From: Plectosphaerella cucumerina
Lineage: Eukaryota; Ascomycota; Sordariomycetes; Glomerellales; Plectosphaerellaceae
DNA length: 64,000 bases
Direction of reading: 5' to 3'
Assembly: GCA_020746995.1 (NCBI GenBank)
Contig: JAGPXD010000004.1
Span: 2,356,001 to 2,420,000 of the forward strand
Both the position numbers and the translations under genes were made by a program. The notes below the pieces were generated by a model, which was not told the origin of the DNA, searched no databases, and saw only the letters and a program-made list of their open reading frames with translations. This document shows, in pieces, positions 32,614 to 44,925 of this stretch (positions are counted from its first letter, which is position 1; each line of letters begins with the position of its first letter).

Positions 32614-35600
32614 ATGAACGCCATACAGCAGAAATGTAGACCGAAACACCAGGTCCTCGTCCTCAAGTGCTACCCGCGCACCACAAAGGGCGCTGTCGAC
32701 GTCAAGCCAAACTCGAGCGAGCTGAGCTACCTGCTCTTCTACGCGACGTCGCGCCGATCAAAGATCCAGAAGATCGGCAGCTTCCTGGAAAAGAAAACAG
32801 CCACAGACGTCTGGCGTCTGCGCATTGGGTATGTACTGCTTCTCGCACTGCTGCCTTTTTTTGTTGGGGCACTCTGGAGCTTGCTGACAACTTCCCCGAC
32901 AATAGCGATGTCCAGGTTACACTCGAGATCCTCACGGCCCTCATCGAAAAGTCACCCAAGGACCTGCCCCTGTTCGCTACAAATGTCCTCAAGATCCTCG
33001 ACCTCATCCTTGGCAGCAAGGACCTCACCATGGCCCAGTCCTCCATTCCGACATTCGAGGCTTTTTGCGAAAATCACGATGTCTCGTCCTCCTTTGCAGA
33101 GCACGGATATCTCGCGCAGTACGAGTCCGTCGTCCGGCTCTATGCGACCCTCGCCTCGACTCGACAGTCACCCGGCAAGGGCGAGCTCAGCAAGCCTGTG
33201 TTGATGCGCTGGAGGAACGTCGGTCTTGATGCTATCAAGAGCGTCTCTTCCTCCGACACGTTATCCTCGACATCCGGCCGTCAGTTCAGTGTTATCGTGC
33301 CCATAATTCTTGAGAACCTGTGGTCCGAGGACGACCGCCTGCTCGACTCTCTGCTGGCGCGGGCCCAGACGGAAGAAAAGGGCGTATCGGAGAACCTTCT
33401 GAAACGTAGGACGAGCATCGGCACCACAAAGACCAACGAAACTGGTCCCGAGCCGAACCGCCTGGCCCTGGTAGGCACCGCAGATGACGCCGACAAGCTT
33501 GCCGAGGAGGACATTGGCGTTCTCGCGCTACAGTGCCTCAAGCAGATCTTCGTTGTTCCCAACCAGTCTCAGATTCACGCAGCCACGCTGGCACTCCTCA
33601 GGTTCATTCAGGAACGCATCGAGAAGGACGGCGCCGAGACTGTCCTCACAACACACCCCAAGACCGGAACCGACAGCGGCTGGGCTATCCAGATGTTCGG
33701 CCTCGTCGCACGCTGGGCTCCCGTGCAGGACCGGTACATCATCCTTGTTACGACCATGGACCACCTGCGTCGCCTCCCAATGTCGGAGGAGAACTTGCAG
33801 CAACACGTCGTCCTTACCGCCATGATCAGCCACCTCCTTCGCTCCGACATCAACCTCATTGGTCTCAGCGTCATGGATATCCTGTTGGGTCTTATCCAGC
33901 ACATGAAGCGCCTCGTACAGACACCTCTCGGCGCGGTCAAGACGGGAGACAATGAGAAGGAGGAACAGTCGCCTTCGGCGAGCCAAGCGTTCGAGCCAGA
34001 CGGCGGACCGAAGCGGGACCTGATGCACCGGATCCAAGGGTGCATCGGCGCCCTGGCTACCCACGTCTACTACGCGGACCAGATCTCGGACATGATCTCG
34101 GCTATCCTCATCCGTCTGCGGCCCTCGCGGGCCTCAAGCGCGCAGTCGTCGCCAGCAGGAGAAAAGGCTGAGCAGCCAGCCGGCGAAGAGGCAGCCAAGA
34201 GCGAGTCGAACCTCGAGTCGTACCTGACCTTTAGCGTCGGCAGGACGGCGGCCCTGAAGGCCATCAAGTCCATTCTGCTTGTCGCCAATGTGCGCACCAA
34301 GATGTCCGGCACCATGAACCTCTCCCGGAACCGCGTCCCGATGCGGGTGTGGGAGGGAACGCACTGGATTCTCCACGACACCGACAGGCACGTTCGTAGA
34401 GCGTACGTGGATGCTCTCGTCACGTGGCTCGACCGCGAGACCACAAAGGGGGACCTTCAGGCCAAGGAGGATCATGCGCGGACTCATGGCCGGTCGTCTC
34501 TGAAGCACCGCAGCGAGCTGCGCGAGCTGGCCCCGGGCACCGCCGCCCACAGGGCATCCTCAGTCGCCTCCAACAGGGAGAGGGCCATCAAGCAGCCCCG
34601 GACGCACTTCCTGCAGCTACTGCACCTCGCCATCTACGACAATGCGCTGCAGTTCATCGACTCGGACCCTGAGATCATCACGTTGCACGTGCTCCTTACC
34701 AAGCTTGTCTTCCAGCTCGGCGTCAACGCCGTACGATACGGACTGCCAATGATCTTCCGCCTCCAGGAGGACATTCAGGATGCCGAGACGCCGACGCAGA
34801 AGGTCAGACTCGGCAGCCTGTGCCACGGCTACTTCTGGGCGGTCACGGAGAAGTTTGAAGTGGAGGGATCCGTCGCAGGCCGTGCCATTCTTAATGAGAT
34901 TGACCGGCGACGCGGCAAGCGGTTCTGGGTTCAGGCTATTCACGTGCCGCCGCCCGCTCTGGAGCAGGTGCCTCAAACGGCGGCAGCCCTGCCGCAGGGC
35001 GGAGTACCCGTGGACGAGGAGCTCGAGACAGAAGCGCTCCTGCCCTTTGACGATAGGATCCCTCTAGTGGAAAGTGTTGCCGCAAGCTACGCCCGGGGCT
35101 TCAGTTCGCCGCCAGCTAGTCCCGCGGCATCACCCGGGCGTAGCTTCTCGCACCCTTTCTTGACGACCAGCTTTACCACGGCGCCTCTGACGACGGCCGA
35201 CACAGATTCCGAGCTGGCACTTCCCGATTCCTTCCGGGACCTGATGGTAACGGACTGGAGCCGGGATGCGGCCATGCTTGCGATCCAGGCGGCGAGCAAA
35301 TCCGAGTCTCTTACCGGTTCCCGCACCGGTACTACGGGCACGCGTCACCGCATCACGCTGAATGGAGGCGCATTTGGCAACGGGCAGCCCCGGGCATCGT
35401 CTCTCTTTGGTAGTCACCAGGATCTGCGGCCCTCAACGGCCATCGTTGGCGGTGGCCTTGCTCCGATGAACAAGATGCGGAGGACGAGCGTCCGCAGTGG
35501 GTTGTCGGCGACGCCGATGCGTGCAGACCGAGGCCCCATCACGACGGTGGACCAGCTCAAGCAGGTGTTGTCAGGGCGGATACCGTCGACGGCAATCTCC

Positions 35601-36098
35601 ACGTCGGCCGGGCTTCGTGACTCGGACGACGACAGCACCAGCGACAGCATGGTCAGCTTCGACTACGCGCAGTCGGAGGTCAGTTTCAACCCAGCGACAC
35701 AATCCTCACAGCGGTCGCAGACGGCTGGCGGCGAAGGCGTCGTGCTGAGCCCGCAGCGGCCATCGTCCTCGGGCCGTGGCAGCGGACGCCCCGGCAGCGC
35801 TCGCGACTCGCCGCCCATCGGACGCGACTCGGAGGATGACGAGGTTCCGCCGGTGCCTCCACTGCCCAACCTGAGGGGCTTCGGGTCAGGTATTCCGGCT
35901 GCGATTAGCACGCAGGACCATGCGCTCAAGCCGGCGCAGCGCAACGTCAGCGTCCGCAGCGGCGAGAGCAGGTTCACCTCGTCGGGGCGTGACGAGGGAC
36001 CGCCGGACAGCATCATGGACCTGCGGGACCTGCTGCTCGGCATCGACAGCAAGGCGGGCGAGCAGAGCATCGGCAACGTCACCAGGCCTCCGTACTGA
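32614..36098 (+). CDS. EFR3: Efr3-like plasma-membrane scaffold for PI4-kinase Stt4
   Basis: Exons 32614-32828 and 32906-36098 give 1135 residues. In yeast, Efr3 is a palmitoylated or basic-patch-anchored protein that recruits Ypp1 and the phosphatidylinositol 4-kinase Stt4 to cortical patches, supplying plasma-membrane PI4P. The first exon contains the conserved start MNAIQQKCRPKHQVLVLKCYP with cysteines at 8 and 19 as possible lipidation sites, and LSYLLFYATSRRSKIQKIG. After the intron (GTATGT...TAG) the frame continues DVQVTLEILTALIEKSPKDL, as in the helical-repeat body of the family. The armadillo-like part runs to about residue 780. The remaining 350 residues are Ser/Pro-rich and disordered, as in other fungal homologues. 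The start codon is the first in the frame and gives the family N-terminus. Confidence 0.9.
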
Positions 36099-36635
36099 GG
36101 GGACATGCAGAGGCAGGGAGAGAGAGAGTTGGTGTAATAATTTAGAAGGGAACTAAGGGAACTAAGGGAACCAGGGAGGTCCATCATCATGCATTTGTTG
36201 CGCAAAAGCGTTCGATTCGTCTATTGTATACGTGTATTAGTAGCGTCCGGTGTCTCGCTCAGACGGGAGAGGACAGAGGCAACTCTGGGGGTATTACTGC
36301 GGGCGGTGTTCCGGTGGCGGCAGTAGCCGAGGATAGTTGATAGCGTGTGTGCAATCGAAAGAAGATCAGCGAGAGGACTTTGCTTTCAAGTTGGCATGCA
36401 CTGCTTTCTGCTTCCGGAGTGTGGTTGAGCTCGGGGCAAGGAGCATGTTGGGTGTCTGTGGCTCACCGAGATAAGATAATATCCACTCATTGATTAGATC
36501 CCGCCAATCAACTTGCCATCTCGGGAGCTTCGAAAATGTTATCCAACAGAGAGCCGACGTCAAAAGTCATCGTGCACAGTGTAGCCCCAACGACCGGCCA
36601 GGTACGCATCATCTACATCACGACCGCAGACCACA
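36099..36635. other. Intergenic between Efr3 and ATP12 genes
   Basis: The Efr3 3' region and ATP12 promoter lie here. No further gene is seen. GGGAACTAA-type short repeats occur just after the Efr3 stop (about 36147-36172). Confidence 0.65.
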
Positions 36636-37900
36636 ATGAAGGCGGCCACGACACTACCGCTTCGCGCAATGGCGCTGGGCCTCCCTCTGAGGTTGCCCGC
36701 GCGCATGGGCGCCCGAGTCATCTCCTCGACGACACAGAAGCCAGCCGACGTGGCGCCCATCGTGGGCACTGGACCGCCGCCCCCGGCGCCGACAGCTTCG
36801 GCCGCCGCCACGCTGGCGGCCAAGGAGTACCAGGGCCCCAGAAACAGCGAGGACCCGATGGCTCGGGTGCAGAGGCGCCGGCGACAGGCGGAACTTCTGA
36901 AGAACGCCAAGGAGCTCAAGAACGCGGCGGCGATGGGAGCGTCCAGCGGCATGAAGAGGCGGTTCTGGAAGGATGTTTCCGTCAAGGAGGTCCACGGTAA
37001 GCTGGCATGGTTTCTGGTCTTTAAAAAAATCACTGACGATATGCTGCAGGCGCCCTTGAGGTGCACCTCGACGCCCGCCCCCTCCGACACCCCGTTACCA
37101 AGGACATCGTCCGGTTGCCGGCGACCAAGAAGCACCTCGCATCGGCGCTCGCGATCGAATGGGATCACCTCACATCGGCGCAGCAGGCGACACGGCAGCA
37201 CCTGATCCCCCTGACTTCGCTGGTGTGCCGGGCTCTGGACATCGAGGCCGATGACGCAGCTGCTGCGACCAAGGGAGGCCAGAGGGACCCGAATGCACCT
37301 GCGCCCTTCTCCTCGACGGGAGGGGAGGGCGACGTGACGATCCGTGCGCAGATCGCGACGACGCTGCTGCGCTACCTCGATACCGATTCGCTTCTGTGCT
37401 GGGCGCCGCCGGCGGGCGAGTTTGACCCTGTCAACGAGGCGGGCGAATCTCTGCGGCAGGTGCAGGAGCGCACGGCGGGCGAGGTGACGGACTTCATGGC
37501 GCGGCACGTGTGGAAGGGGCACGAGTTTGTGCCGGTGCTGGACGAGAGCTCGATCATGCCCCGGAAGCAGGGGGCGGCTGTTCGCGAGGCTGTGAGGGAG
37601 TGGCTTCTCAGCCTGGGGCCGTGGGAGCTCGCGGGCCTGGAGAGGGGTGCTCTCGCGGGGAAGAGCCTGATTACGGCCAGCAGGCTCGTGGCGGAGTGGA
37701 GCGAGCATGGGGCTGGTGTGGGCGCGCAGAAGGACGGAAAGGTGTTTGGTGTTGAGGAGGCGGCGAGGGCGACGAGCCTTGAGGTTAGTTGGCAGACGGG
37801 ACGGTGGGGAGAGGTGGAGGATACGCATGATGTTGAGAAGGAGGATCTGAGGAGGCAGATGGGCAGTGTGATATTGCTGGTGTCGGGGGTGAAGGAGTAG
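36636..37900 (+). CDS. ATP12: Mitochondrial F1-ATPase assembly chaperone ATP12
   Basis: Exons 36636-36996 and 37050-37900 give 403 residues. ATP12 binds the free alpha subunit of F1 in the mitochondrial matrix until it joins beta. The N-terminus is Arg/Ala/Leu-rich with few acids (LRAMALGLPLRLPARMGAR), a good matrix presequence, followed by a Pro/Ala linker. The family core begins at RRFWKDVSVKEVHGALEVHLDARPL, which is assembled only across the intron. It continues with RHPVTKDIVRLPATKKHLA, AIEWDHL, HLIPLTSLVCRALDI and the conserved TTLLRYLDTDSLLCWAPP, ending in a helical C-terminal part. Splice sites are GTAAGC and CTGCAG. Family assignment is secure. Confidence 0.93.
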
Positions 37901-39123
37901 CGGCGATGTACGACATGGTGTGTAAGTGTAGATTAGAAATGTACAAGACTGTATTCTAGGACAATGGTTTCATTCTGTGGGAGGTGATAGTGAAGCCCAT
38001 CGTGGGATGCTGATATCGATCGTTCAACCCCGCCAAGACGAGTCTCACCCTGCGTGCGTGGTAATGACCAGCCATACGCTGCCAACGGCCAGCCACACTT
38101 GAAGACAAGAGCAGCCACCCGGAGAGACACCCGGCCCCGACGACGGATTTAGACGAAATTGGTGCCATTCGACCCCTGAGCTCTCCCGCGCGCTATTGGA
38201 CCAGCGGGGGGAAGCTCGACCCCGGCCCCCTGGGACATCATCCATCACCAGCAGCTGTGTGCAGCAAGAATGGGGAACCTCTTCACTTTCCCCTAAGCCA
38301 GGAACCCCGTGCTGCGCCGCTCCAAACTTCCGATATCCATTCTTCCCGTTCTGCACGACTGCCGGGTACCACCACCCACACCCCCTCATGCCCAGCCCGC
38401 GACGTGCCGCATGCATTACCGGCGACACGTCTTTGGCTCTCGAGGCATGCTCGCGGTTGTCTAAAAGCCAATCGCTCGCGGTCGCCAAGCGGCCCCGAGC
38501 TTCTCGGCAGCACGGCAACAGGGAGGAGGGCCTCGTCATCGCCGGCCGTTGCAGCCGCTGGGAAAAGGCCCCAGAGGTGCCGACTGATCCGCGCCCATGG
38601 CATTTTGATTGCTAGGGGGCGCTGGCCAGCCTCTGGTTAGTGCTTGTGAAATGTAGTGCTAGCGGTTCAATTGGGGATGATGTGCCTGGTGCGGTGCGGC
38701 TCGTATCCCCCAGGCCCATCATCGATCGCCTGTTTCCCTGCCTGACGGAGCCTCCTTTCCTCTGCTCTCCTCTCCTTACCTCCTTCCCGTCTCTACAGCG
38801 TTCCTGTCGGTCGGTCGGTCGCCGTCGTCGCGTCACTCCTTCTCTCCCTCCCTCCCTTCTGTGTGTCGTCTGTCTCTACTTCCGTTCTGTCGTTTCCTCC
38901 GGATACCCGCTACTTTAATCTCGCCATTCCACCAGTTCGCCCATCTACCTAATTCTCGACGCTATAATCAATCGAAGTCGATTCAATCCAGCTGCCAGTA
39001 CCACCGAACGACTTCACCTCGCTCACCCGCCCATCCCAGGGCCTGTGCTTCCCATGACGGAGCCGCGAAACCGCCTGCGCTGAGAACCGCCGGCAGACCA
39101 CCATCAGCAGCTCCTCCACCGAC
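37901..39123. other. Intergenic, leader of aspartic-protease gene
   Basis: No gene is seen. The last 400 bases are C/T-rich and probably form the protease promoter and 5' leader. Confidence 0.6.
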
Positions 39124-40836
39124 ATGACAGTCGCGACACCAAGACGCCATGTCGCGGCGGCAACACTCCTCGCCGTCGCCTTCCTTGCGCCCCTGGCAGC
39201 TGCCATAGGCCTCCCTCGCGCTGTCAAGGGTGACGGTTTCCTGAGCGTACCCGTCCACGAGTCCCGCCGTGAAACCGCTGGCCTCCAAAAGAGGGACGTT
39301 ATCGAAGCTATTCTTGCCAATCAGGAATACTTCTACACAATGGACAGTGAGCCTCTCCTGCCCTCTCACCTCCCAGACAGCCTACTGACCCTCCCTCCAG
39401 TCGAGATCGGCACCCCCGGCCAGCTCGTCACCGTCCTCCTCGATACGGGCTCCTCGGACCTCTGGGTCAACCCAAACTGCTCCAGCATCGTATCAGCCTC
39501 CGAAAAGGCCCAATGCATCTCCTTCGGACAGTACGACCCCTCCGCCTCGACGACACCCGCCCTCGGCCCCATCGGTCACAAGTCCATCCGCTTTGGCGAC
39601 CCCTCCAATCCCAACACGATATCGAAGATCGAGATCGACTATTATGCCGACGACCTTGCCCTCGTCGGCGGCCACAACAAGACCAAAGACGACCTCCCCC
39701 AGACACCCCACGCCATTGTTGCGAATCAGACCTTTGGCGTCGTCGTAGGCGGTGCTGGCCAAAGCCAGGGCATCCTCGGTCTTGCCCCAGACCTCAACGC
39801 TGGCTTCGATGGCGAGCAGGCCGACCAACCCTACAGCCTCCTCCTCGACAGTCTCGTCGACCAAGGCCTCATTGGCAAGCGCGCCTTCTCCCTCGACCTC
39901 CGCCACGCCGATGCCGCAGAAGGCGCCATCGTCTACGGCGGCCTCGATCGGTCAAAGTTCATCGGCACCCTCGAGCCCGTTCCCCTCGTCGACGGAATCC
40001 GCGGCGAGCCCCGCCTCGCCATCAAGATGGACGCCGTTACTGCAGTTCTACCAGATGCACCGTCCCCCAAGAACCGTCATGTCCTCGAGGACACATCGCG
40101 CAACGTCATGCTCGACTCCGGGACCACCCTCTCCCGCCTCCACACCAACGCCGCCAACGCAGTCTTCAAGGGTCTAGGAGCCACTGCTCAGCATGATGGA
40201 TACTGGCTAGCCCCCTGCAACATGCGCGACCTTCCCGTTGCCAACGCCTCCGTCGACTTTGACATTGCCAACAAGACTCTCCGAGTCCCCATGAGCGACT
40301 TCATTCTCGATTTGACGCCATATTACGCCAAGGAGGACCCCCCTACCGACGACGAGGAGCTGTGCTATGTGGGTTTGGTCGTCACCGCAGATCAGCAGGT
40401 TCTGGGCGACAGCATCCTTCGCGCTGGCTACTTTGTCTTTGACTGGGACGACCGCCTGGTTCACGTCGCCCAGGCCTCCAACTGCGGCGCCGACCTCGTC
40501 GCCATAAAGAAGGGCGACGATCTCGCCAAACTCACCGGCCGCTGCGAAGCCGACTGGGCACGGGCGGACGGAGACGGTACCGCCACCGCCGGCGAGGGTG
40601 GCGGTGACGACGATGATGGCCAAGGGGCCAGAACGACATCTACCTCCGATCCTCATCAAAATAACTCGTCCTTTGGCACAGAGACCGAGGCCGCACCACA
40701 GGCCACGGCTTCGGAAGACTCAGGCTCCTCAGCAGCCTCTCTGTTGTCCCAATTACGGACCACGGCCTCCTGGGCCAGTCCTCTACATCTCTCGTTCATT
40801 CTGGCATTTACAGCGGCATTCACCATAGCATCATAG
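39124..40836 (+). CDS. GPI-anchored aspartic protease (yapsin-like)
   Basis: Two exons, 39124-39346 and 39401-40836, give 552 residues. The 54-base intron has no stop and leaves the frame open, so the unspliced frame reads through. I infer it because splicing restores the canonical strand YTMDIEIGTPGQ directly before the active site. Residues 1-27 form a signal peptide. A propeptide ends at Lys56-Arg57, a likely Kex2 site. The catalytic aspartates are in DTGSS (Asp89) and MLDSGTT (Asp about 313). The end (about 455-552) is a Ser/Thr/Asp/Gly-rich spacer and a hydrophobic tail, as in GPI-anchored yapsin/OpsB-type enzymes that process wall and secreted proteins at the cell surface. Several Asn-x-Ser/Thr sites are present. 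Pepsin-fold call is certain; anchoring is inferred. Confidence 0.93.
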   Translation: MTVATPRRHVAAATLLAVAFLAPLAAAIGLPRAVKGDGFLSVPVHESRRETAGLQKRDVIEAILANQEYFYTMDSEPLLPSHLPDSLLTLPPVEIGTPGQLVTVLLDTGSSDLWVNPNCSSIVSASEKAQCISFGQYDPSASTTPALGPIGHKSIRFGDPSNPNTISKIEIDYYADDLALVGGHNKTKDDLPQTPHAIVANQTFGVVVGGAGQSQGILGLAPDLNAGFDGEQADQPYSLLLDSLVDQGLIGKRAFSLDLRHADAAEGAIVYGGLDRSKFIGTLEPVPLVDGIRGEPRLAIKMDAVTAVLPDAPSPKNRHVLEDTSRNVMLDSGTTLSRLHTNAANAVFKGLGATAQHDGYWLAPCNMRDLPVANASVDFDIANKTLRVPMSDFILDLTPYYAKEDPPTDDEELCYVGLVVTADQQVLGDSILRAGYFVFDWDDRLVHVAQASNCGADLVAIKKGDDLAKLTGRCEADWARADGDGTATAGEGGGDDDDGQGARTTSTSDPHQNNSSFGTETEAAPQATASEDSGSSAASLLSQLRTTASWASPLHLSFILAFTAAFTIAS

Positions 40837-41167
40837 GACTCATAAAAGTCACCACGGCGGGACATTTCGAATTTAATGATACATCAATCAATCAAATACC
40901 CGACAGAGGGCGATCATGGCCATGACCGCCTCAGATGAACCCTCGAACAACCCTTACAGCCCAACCATTTCCCCAGACCTTCCGATGACTGAACTCCGCT
41001 TGAAACCCCAGAAACCACAAAATGCGAGCAAATTCCACCGTCCCGGCCTGATATCGGGTCAGTGTCAAGAAAAAAACCATTGGCGTCCGCGAAAACGCCT
41101 TGAAAATGTGTCCATGTCCACCCGTTGGTTGGACTCTCGATGTCACCCATACCCCACGTCAGACCAC
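40837..41167. other. Convergent 3' ends of protease and AlkB-type oxygenase
   Basis: This short stretch between two converging genes holds only their 3' regions. No gene is seen. Confidence 0.7.
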
Positions 41168-43376
41168 TCACTGTCCATCATACACCCACTTGATGGCATG
41201 CTGAGGAATGGCTCCCTTCTTCTCCGCCTCGTCACGAGTGACAGGGTCAAGAGTGTCCAGGTCAATGTACCGGCTGGTCAGGGCGAAGCGACGCTTGCCG
41301 AGAGGGTCGACCTTGTGCTGGGGAGATTGTCAGTTTGTGCACCCGTCAAGGCCAAGAAAAAGACAAACCTCAAAGTACTTGTGGATATCTTCACCATGCA
41401 TGACGACAATGTCGCCGTGGTAGATGGGGAACTTGAGAACCTCGCGATCATCCTTGGCGACCCGAGACTTCATGCGGAAAGACATGAGCGCTGGGCTGCC
41501 CAGTGACAGGGTGGCGACCGTGGGGCCGAGCGTGCCCTCACCATCATCGTGGTACTGCAGCGTGTGAGAGGAGACAGAAGATTCCGGGGAAGAACGGTCA
41601 CTCACGCTGATGCTGTCACCCTCCATGTAGCCGAGCGACAGAAGCTCGTTGAAGGTGGTGAGGCCGTCAAGCTCAGAAGGGGAGGGAGGCGAGTGGTCAT
41701 CGGGCTGGCTCCAGACAGCCTTGTGGCCGGCCCAGCTCATGCGCATCAGAGCCCGGAGGATGAAGTCAGGGGCATCGCTGAAGCTCTTGGAGAGGACGTT
41801 GACGACAAACTTGTAAGGGGCACCCCAGTTCTGCTGGAAGTGGCGGGTGAGGACCTCGGTCTTGTCTGCATGAAGGTCAGCACATGGTCAACGCCAGGCC
41901 ATGAAAGGGAAGAACTCACGGCCGGGAGTGCGAACAGGGTTGCGCGAGAGGTTGAAACCGTGCCCTGCGGCATCATGAATCTCATGCCACATCTGGTTCG
42001 CGCCACCTTCGCGGGCGTTGATCTGGTCAGTGGCCCGGAAGATGTGGACGGTGCCAGCCTCGGACTTGGTGGAGAAGGGATCCTTGATGCTGAATCCGTG
42101 GACCGAATAGTCGCCAAAGGTCTTGAAGAAACTTTCGACATGCGGGGAGCGAACAAAGGCGTTCTTGTAGGACTTGCGCATCTGAGCCTCGTTCATCTCC
42201 TTCATGACGTCGACGAGGGTGAGTGGCTCAGGGGGTGCAAGGAGGACAAAGTCGCAGCCATCTGTCTCGCAGACCCAGCGGTCCCAGTGACGACGGCGAG
42301 AGCAGCCATGGCACTGGGGGCAGACGATGCCACAGCGGAACTCAATAGAGGTGCTTGCCTGTTCGACGATGGGAAGGGTAGGCTGGATGGGCTGGTCCGA
42401 GGCGACACATGCAGTGCGCTCCAGGAGGATCTCCCGGGAGTAGGTCAAGTCGGACTTGCTGGTGCCCACGGGAAGCGCAAAGGCAGAAGGGCACTCCTTG
42501 TGAAGGCAGGTCCAGGTCTGGGCGAAGACAGTCTTGCTCGGCTGCTTGCAAGTGACGCACCAGGCAAAGGGGGCGGCATTGTCAGCGGCATACTCAAGGT
42601 CCGAAATGACTTCGCCGTTGGGGAGGACAAAGTGGTTGTTGCACTTTGCGCTGAGACAGGCCCAGCCCTGAGAAAAGACTTGCTTGGACTCTTGCTTGCA
42701 AGACTCGCAGTGGTGACGAACGGCAGGGTAGGAGCGGTGACCAACATCAGGGGCAGCAGACCCCTTGAGGGCCCACCAGGAAGGGGAAGACTTGTCAGTC
42801 TTCTCGAGACGAAGCTTGTGCATGACAATGCCATCAGCATCTTTCTCGGCCCACATGTCGGTGATGGTGAACCATCCGAGGACGTTGTAGGCATGGGGGA
42901 GAGGGGCACCGATGAGACTGTATTTCTCGCCTGTGGTTGAAGTCAGACCAATGTTGACCAAGCATGAACTGTGGCACTACTCACCGGCAATGACACCGAC
43001 AGGGAGACCCTGCTGCATGGCTGCAGTGGCAGACCTGAAGAGAATTGAAGAAGCCTCACGGGTGCGCGTCATCTTGCCCTCTGGGCCCTTGACTCGGCCG
43101 CCACCCCTGGGTGTGCTTGTCAGCAAAGGATAGGTGGAGGAAAGGGGAACAACGGGGTCGGTCTCACAGGGCGGTGATGATGACATCTTGGGTGAGGATG
43201 TCCCGGATGGAAACCTCGCCATCAATTAGAATGCCCCTGGCTACGAGGTTACTGGTGTAAAGGCTTCCTTGGTGAGACTTGAAGAAGGGAAGGGCGTCAC
43301 AGAGGGCCTGGCGCTTGTCGGCCCACACAGGGGGCTCTCCGGAGAGCTTGTCGACATCCATGGCTGTGTCGTTCAT
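41168..43376 (-). CDS. AlkB-type 2-oxoglutarate/Fe(II) dioxygenase with three tandem zinc modules
   Basis: Six exons (43168-43376, 42985-43106, 41920-42930, 41606-41865, 41369-41554, 41168-41317) give 645 residues. The C-terminal 120 residues are an AlkB fold. YHDDGEG carries the iron ligands His536 and Asp538. LGPTVATLSLGSPALMSFR is the typical strand pair. After the last splice, His597 and the RRFALTSR motif (Arg606, Arg612) complete the iron and 2-oxoglutarate sites. AlkB enzymes remove or oxidise methyl groups on DNA, RNA or protein. Three modules with identical spacing C-x2-C-x13-C-x4-C start at Cys185, Cys235 and Cys314; each has an aromatic-x-Cys at the third cysteine. They are probably zinc ribbons for nucleic-acid or protein binding. 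Residues 1-160 form a conserved-looking domain I do not recognise. Substrate unknown; all catalytic residues are intact. Confidence 0.87.
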
Positions 43377-44925
43377 TTTTGAAATGTGAGAACTGATGAA
43401 AGAGAAGTGAGAGGGTAAATGGAGTGTCAGGTGAAGATGCCAGGGACGGAGAGAAGGTTCTGAGGGCCAATGGAAAGGTAGATGGCGACCGATGGAGGGC
43501 TGACAGGATGATATAGGTATGACAAGTCGAATAGAAGTGGTATATCACCACCAGAACAAGTCGACAGGGTTTGGAACGTGGTACGTGAGGCCGGGGGACC
43601 TGTGGCGACGGAGTCTGGGGATGGAATGGAGGGATCCTGGGTCAAGAGGCGCGGGGAAGTCCAGGAGATCCGGGGTCCTGGAAGGGGGAAATGCTCTTTC
43701 TCTGAACTCGAAAGACTTCTCAGAAGAGGAGGGGTATACAGAAGACCTTTGAGATGGTTTGAAGAGAGTGTTGGGTGCTCCGTGTGAAGAAGAGGGAGTG
43801 ACGGGGGACGGTGGACGAGGAGGAAAAGGGCGGGCGGATGGCGTCGGGGCGGGGAGCACAGGTTTTAAGACGCAGAGGGCAGGTCTGGCTGATGCGGCAC
43901 GGCAGCAACATGGCAGCGATGAGCGAGGGAAGGTGCGAGCAACTGGGTCGTGCCTTCCTGGACAAGTGTTCATGGCCGATGCCGTATTCAGTCCATCGTC
44001 ACTGCTGTGCTTGCTTTGTGTGTTTTGCTTCAAGTAAGGTAGCTCACAGCGTCTAGAAATCATCTTTTCATGTTAATGATAAATCAGGATATCTTATCGA
44101 TTATTATGTATCATTTTCAGGGGTGTTTTTTGTCTTCAGACTGACATTGTCGTGGTGCACTGTCGTCAGGGGGGAGGCAGGAGCGGGGCGCACGGACCAT
44201 GGTGGTGACTGTGGTGTGCTTCGCCCCTGCCGCACTTTGCTGGGGGAAAGACGTGAAAGACGAGATGCTCCATTGGAAGAGGCAGCTGATCGGATCAGAG
44301 AGACTTGTTCAAAGCAGGTTCCTGGAATTCCAAAAAGCTGAGGGGTGTGGTCTTGAAGTGGGTAATGGCCGATACCCGGTGAGGCTGCACAAGCATGGAA
44401 GTCCCAGTTGCAGCAGCCCGGTCTGGGTAGCTCTCTCCCAGTCGCAGCATGCAACTCAAGTGTCTCGTCAGGATGTGTTGGCATGTCCAAGTTCTGAGCA
44501 GATACCACTCTGGCCTGCTGGGCATTTTCCTCCTCAGCAGTGTTCGCAGCCAGTGCAACTTCAATATCAGTTGCGAACGAATCACATTAGTTACTTCTGG
44601 ATCACAGACGTGGGGTTGCTGTTGTAGAAGACTTGGAAAAGGTCCAATTGAGCAGCGACAAGCTGTACAGGTAAACTTGAAGATGACAGGCTGTCGGTAG
44701 AGGCAGCGAAAGTAGCTAGGACGCCATGCGGCCTCTGGTCACGCCGAGTCTTCTAAGGGCCCTCAATTACTGCTGAACAAACTAGGTCTTGGATTACGCC
44801 CTCAAAGGTCCATTGCCCGTCATAGACCTTGGATTAGACACATGGACATGGAGTGACAGTCAAACCAGACCTCCAGAATCGCCCCCTCCACAAACCGTGT
44901 CCATCCTTCATCTTGGCTCTCGTCG
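43377..44925. other. Intergenic upstream of AlkB-type gene
   Basis: The left part is the promoter of the AlkB-type gene and the right part the 3' region of the F-box-like gene. The frames on both strands are mutual shadows and show no family motif. Confidence 0.6.

Noticed and set aside
41549..42940. 463-codon plus-strand frame opposite the AlkB-type gene
   Set aside because: Antisense shadow; the minus strand carries the iron ligands and zinc cysteines in a consistent spliced frame.
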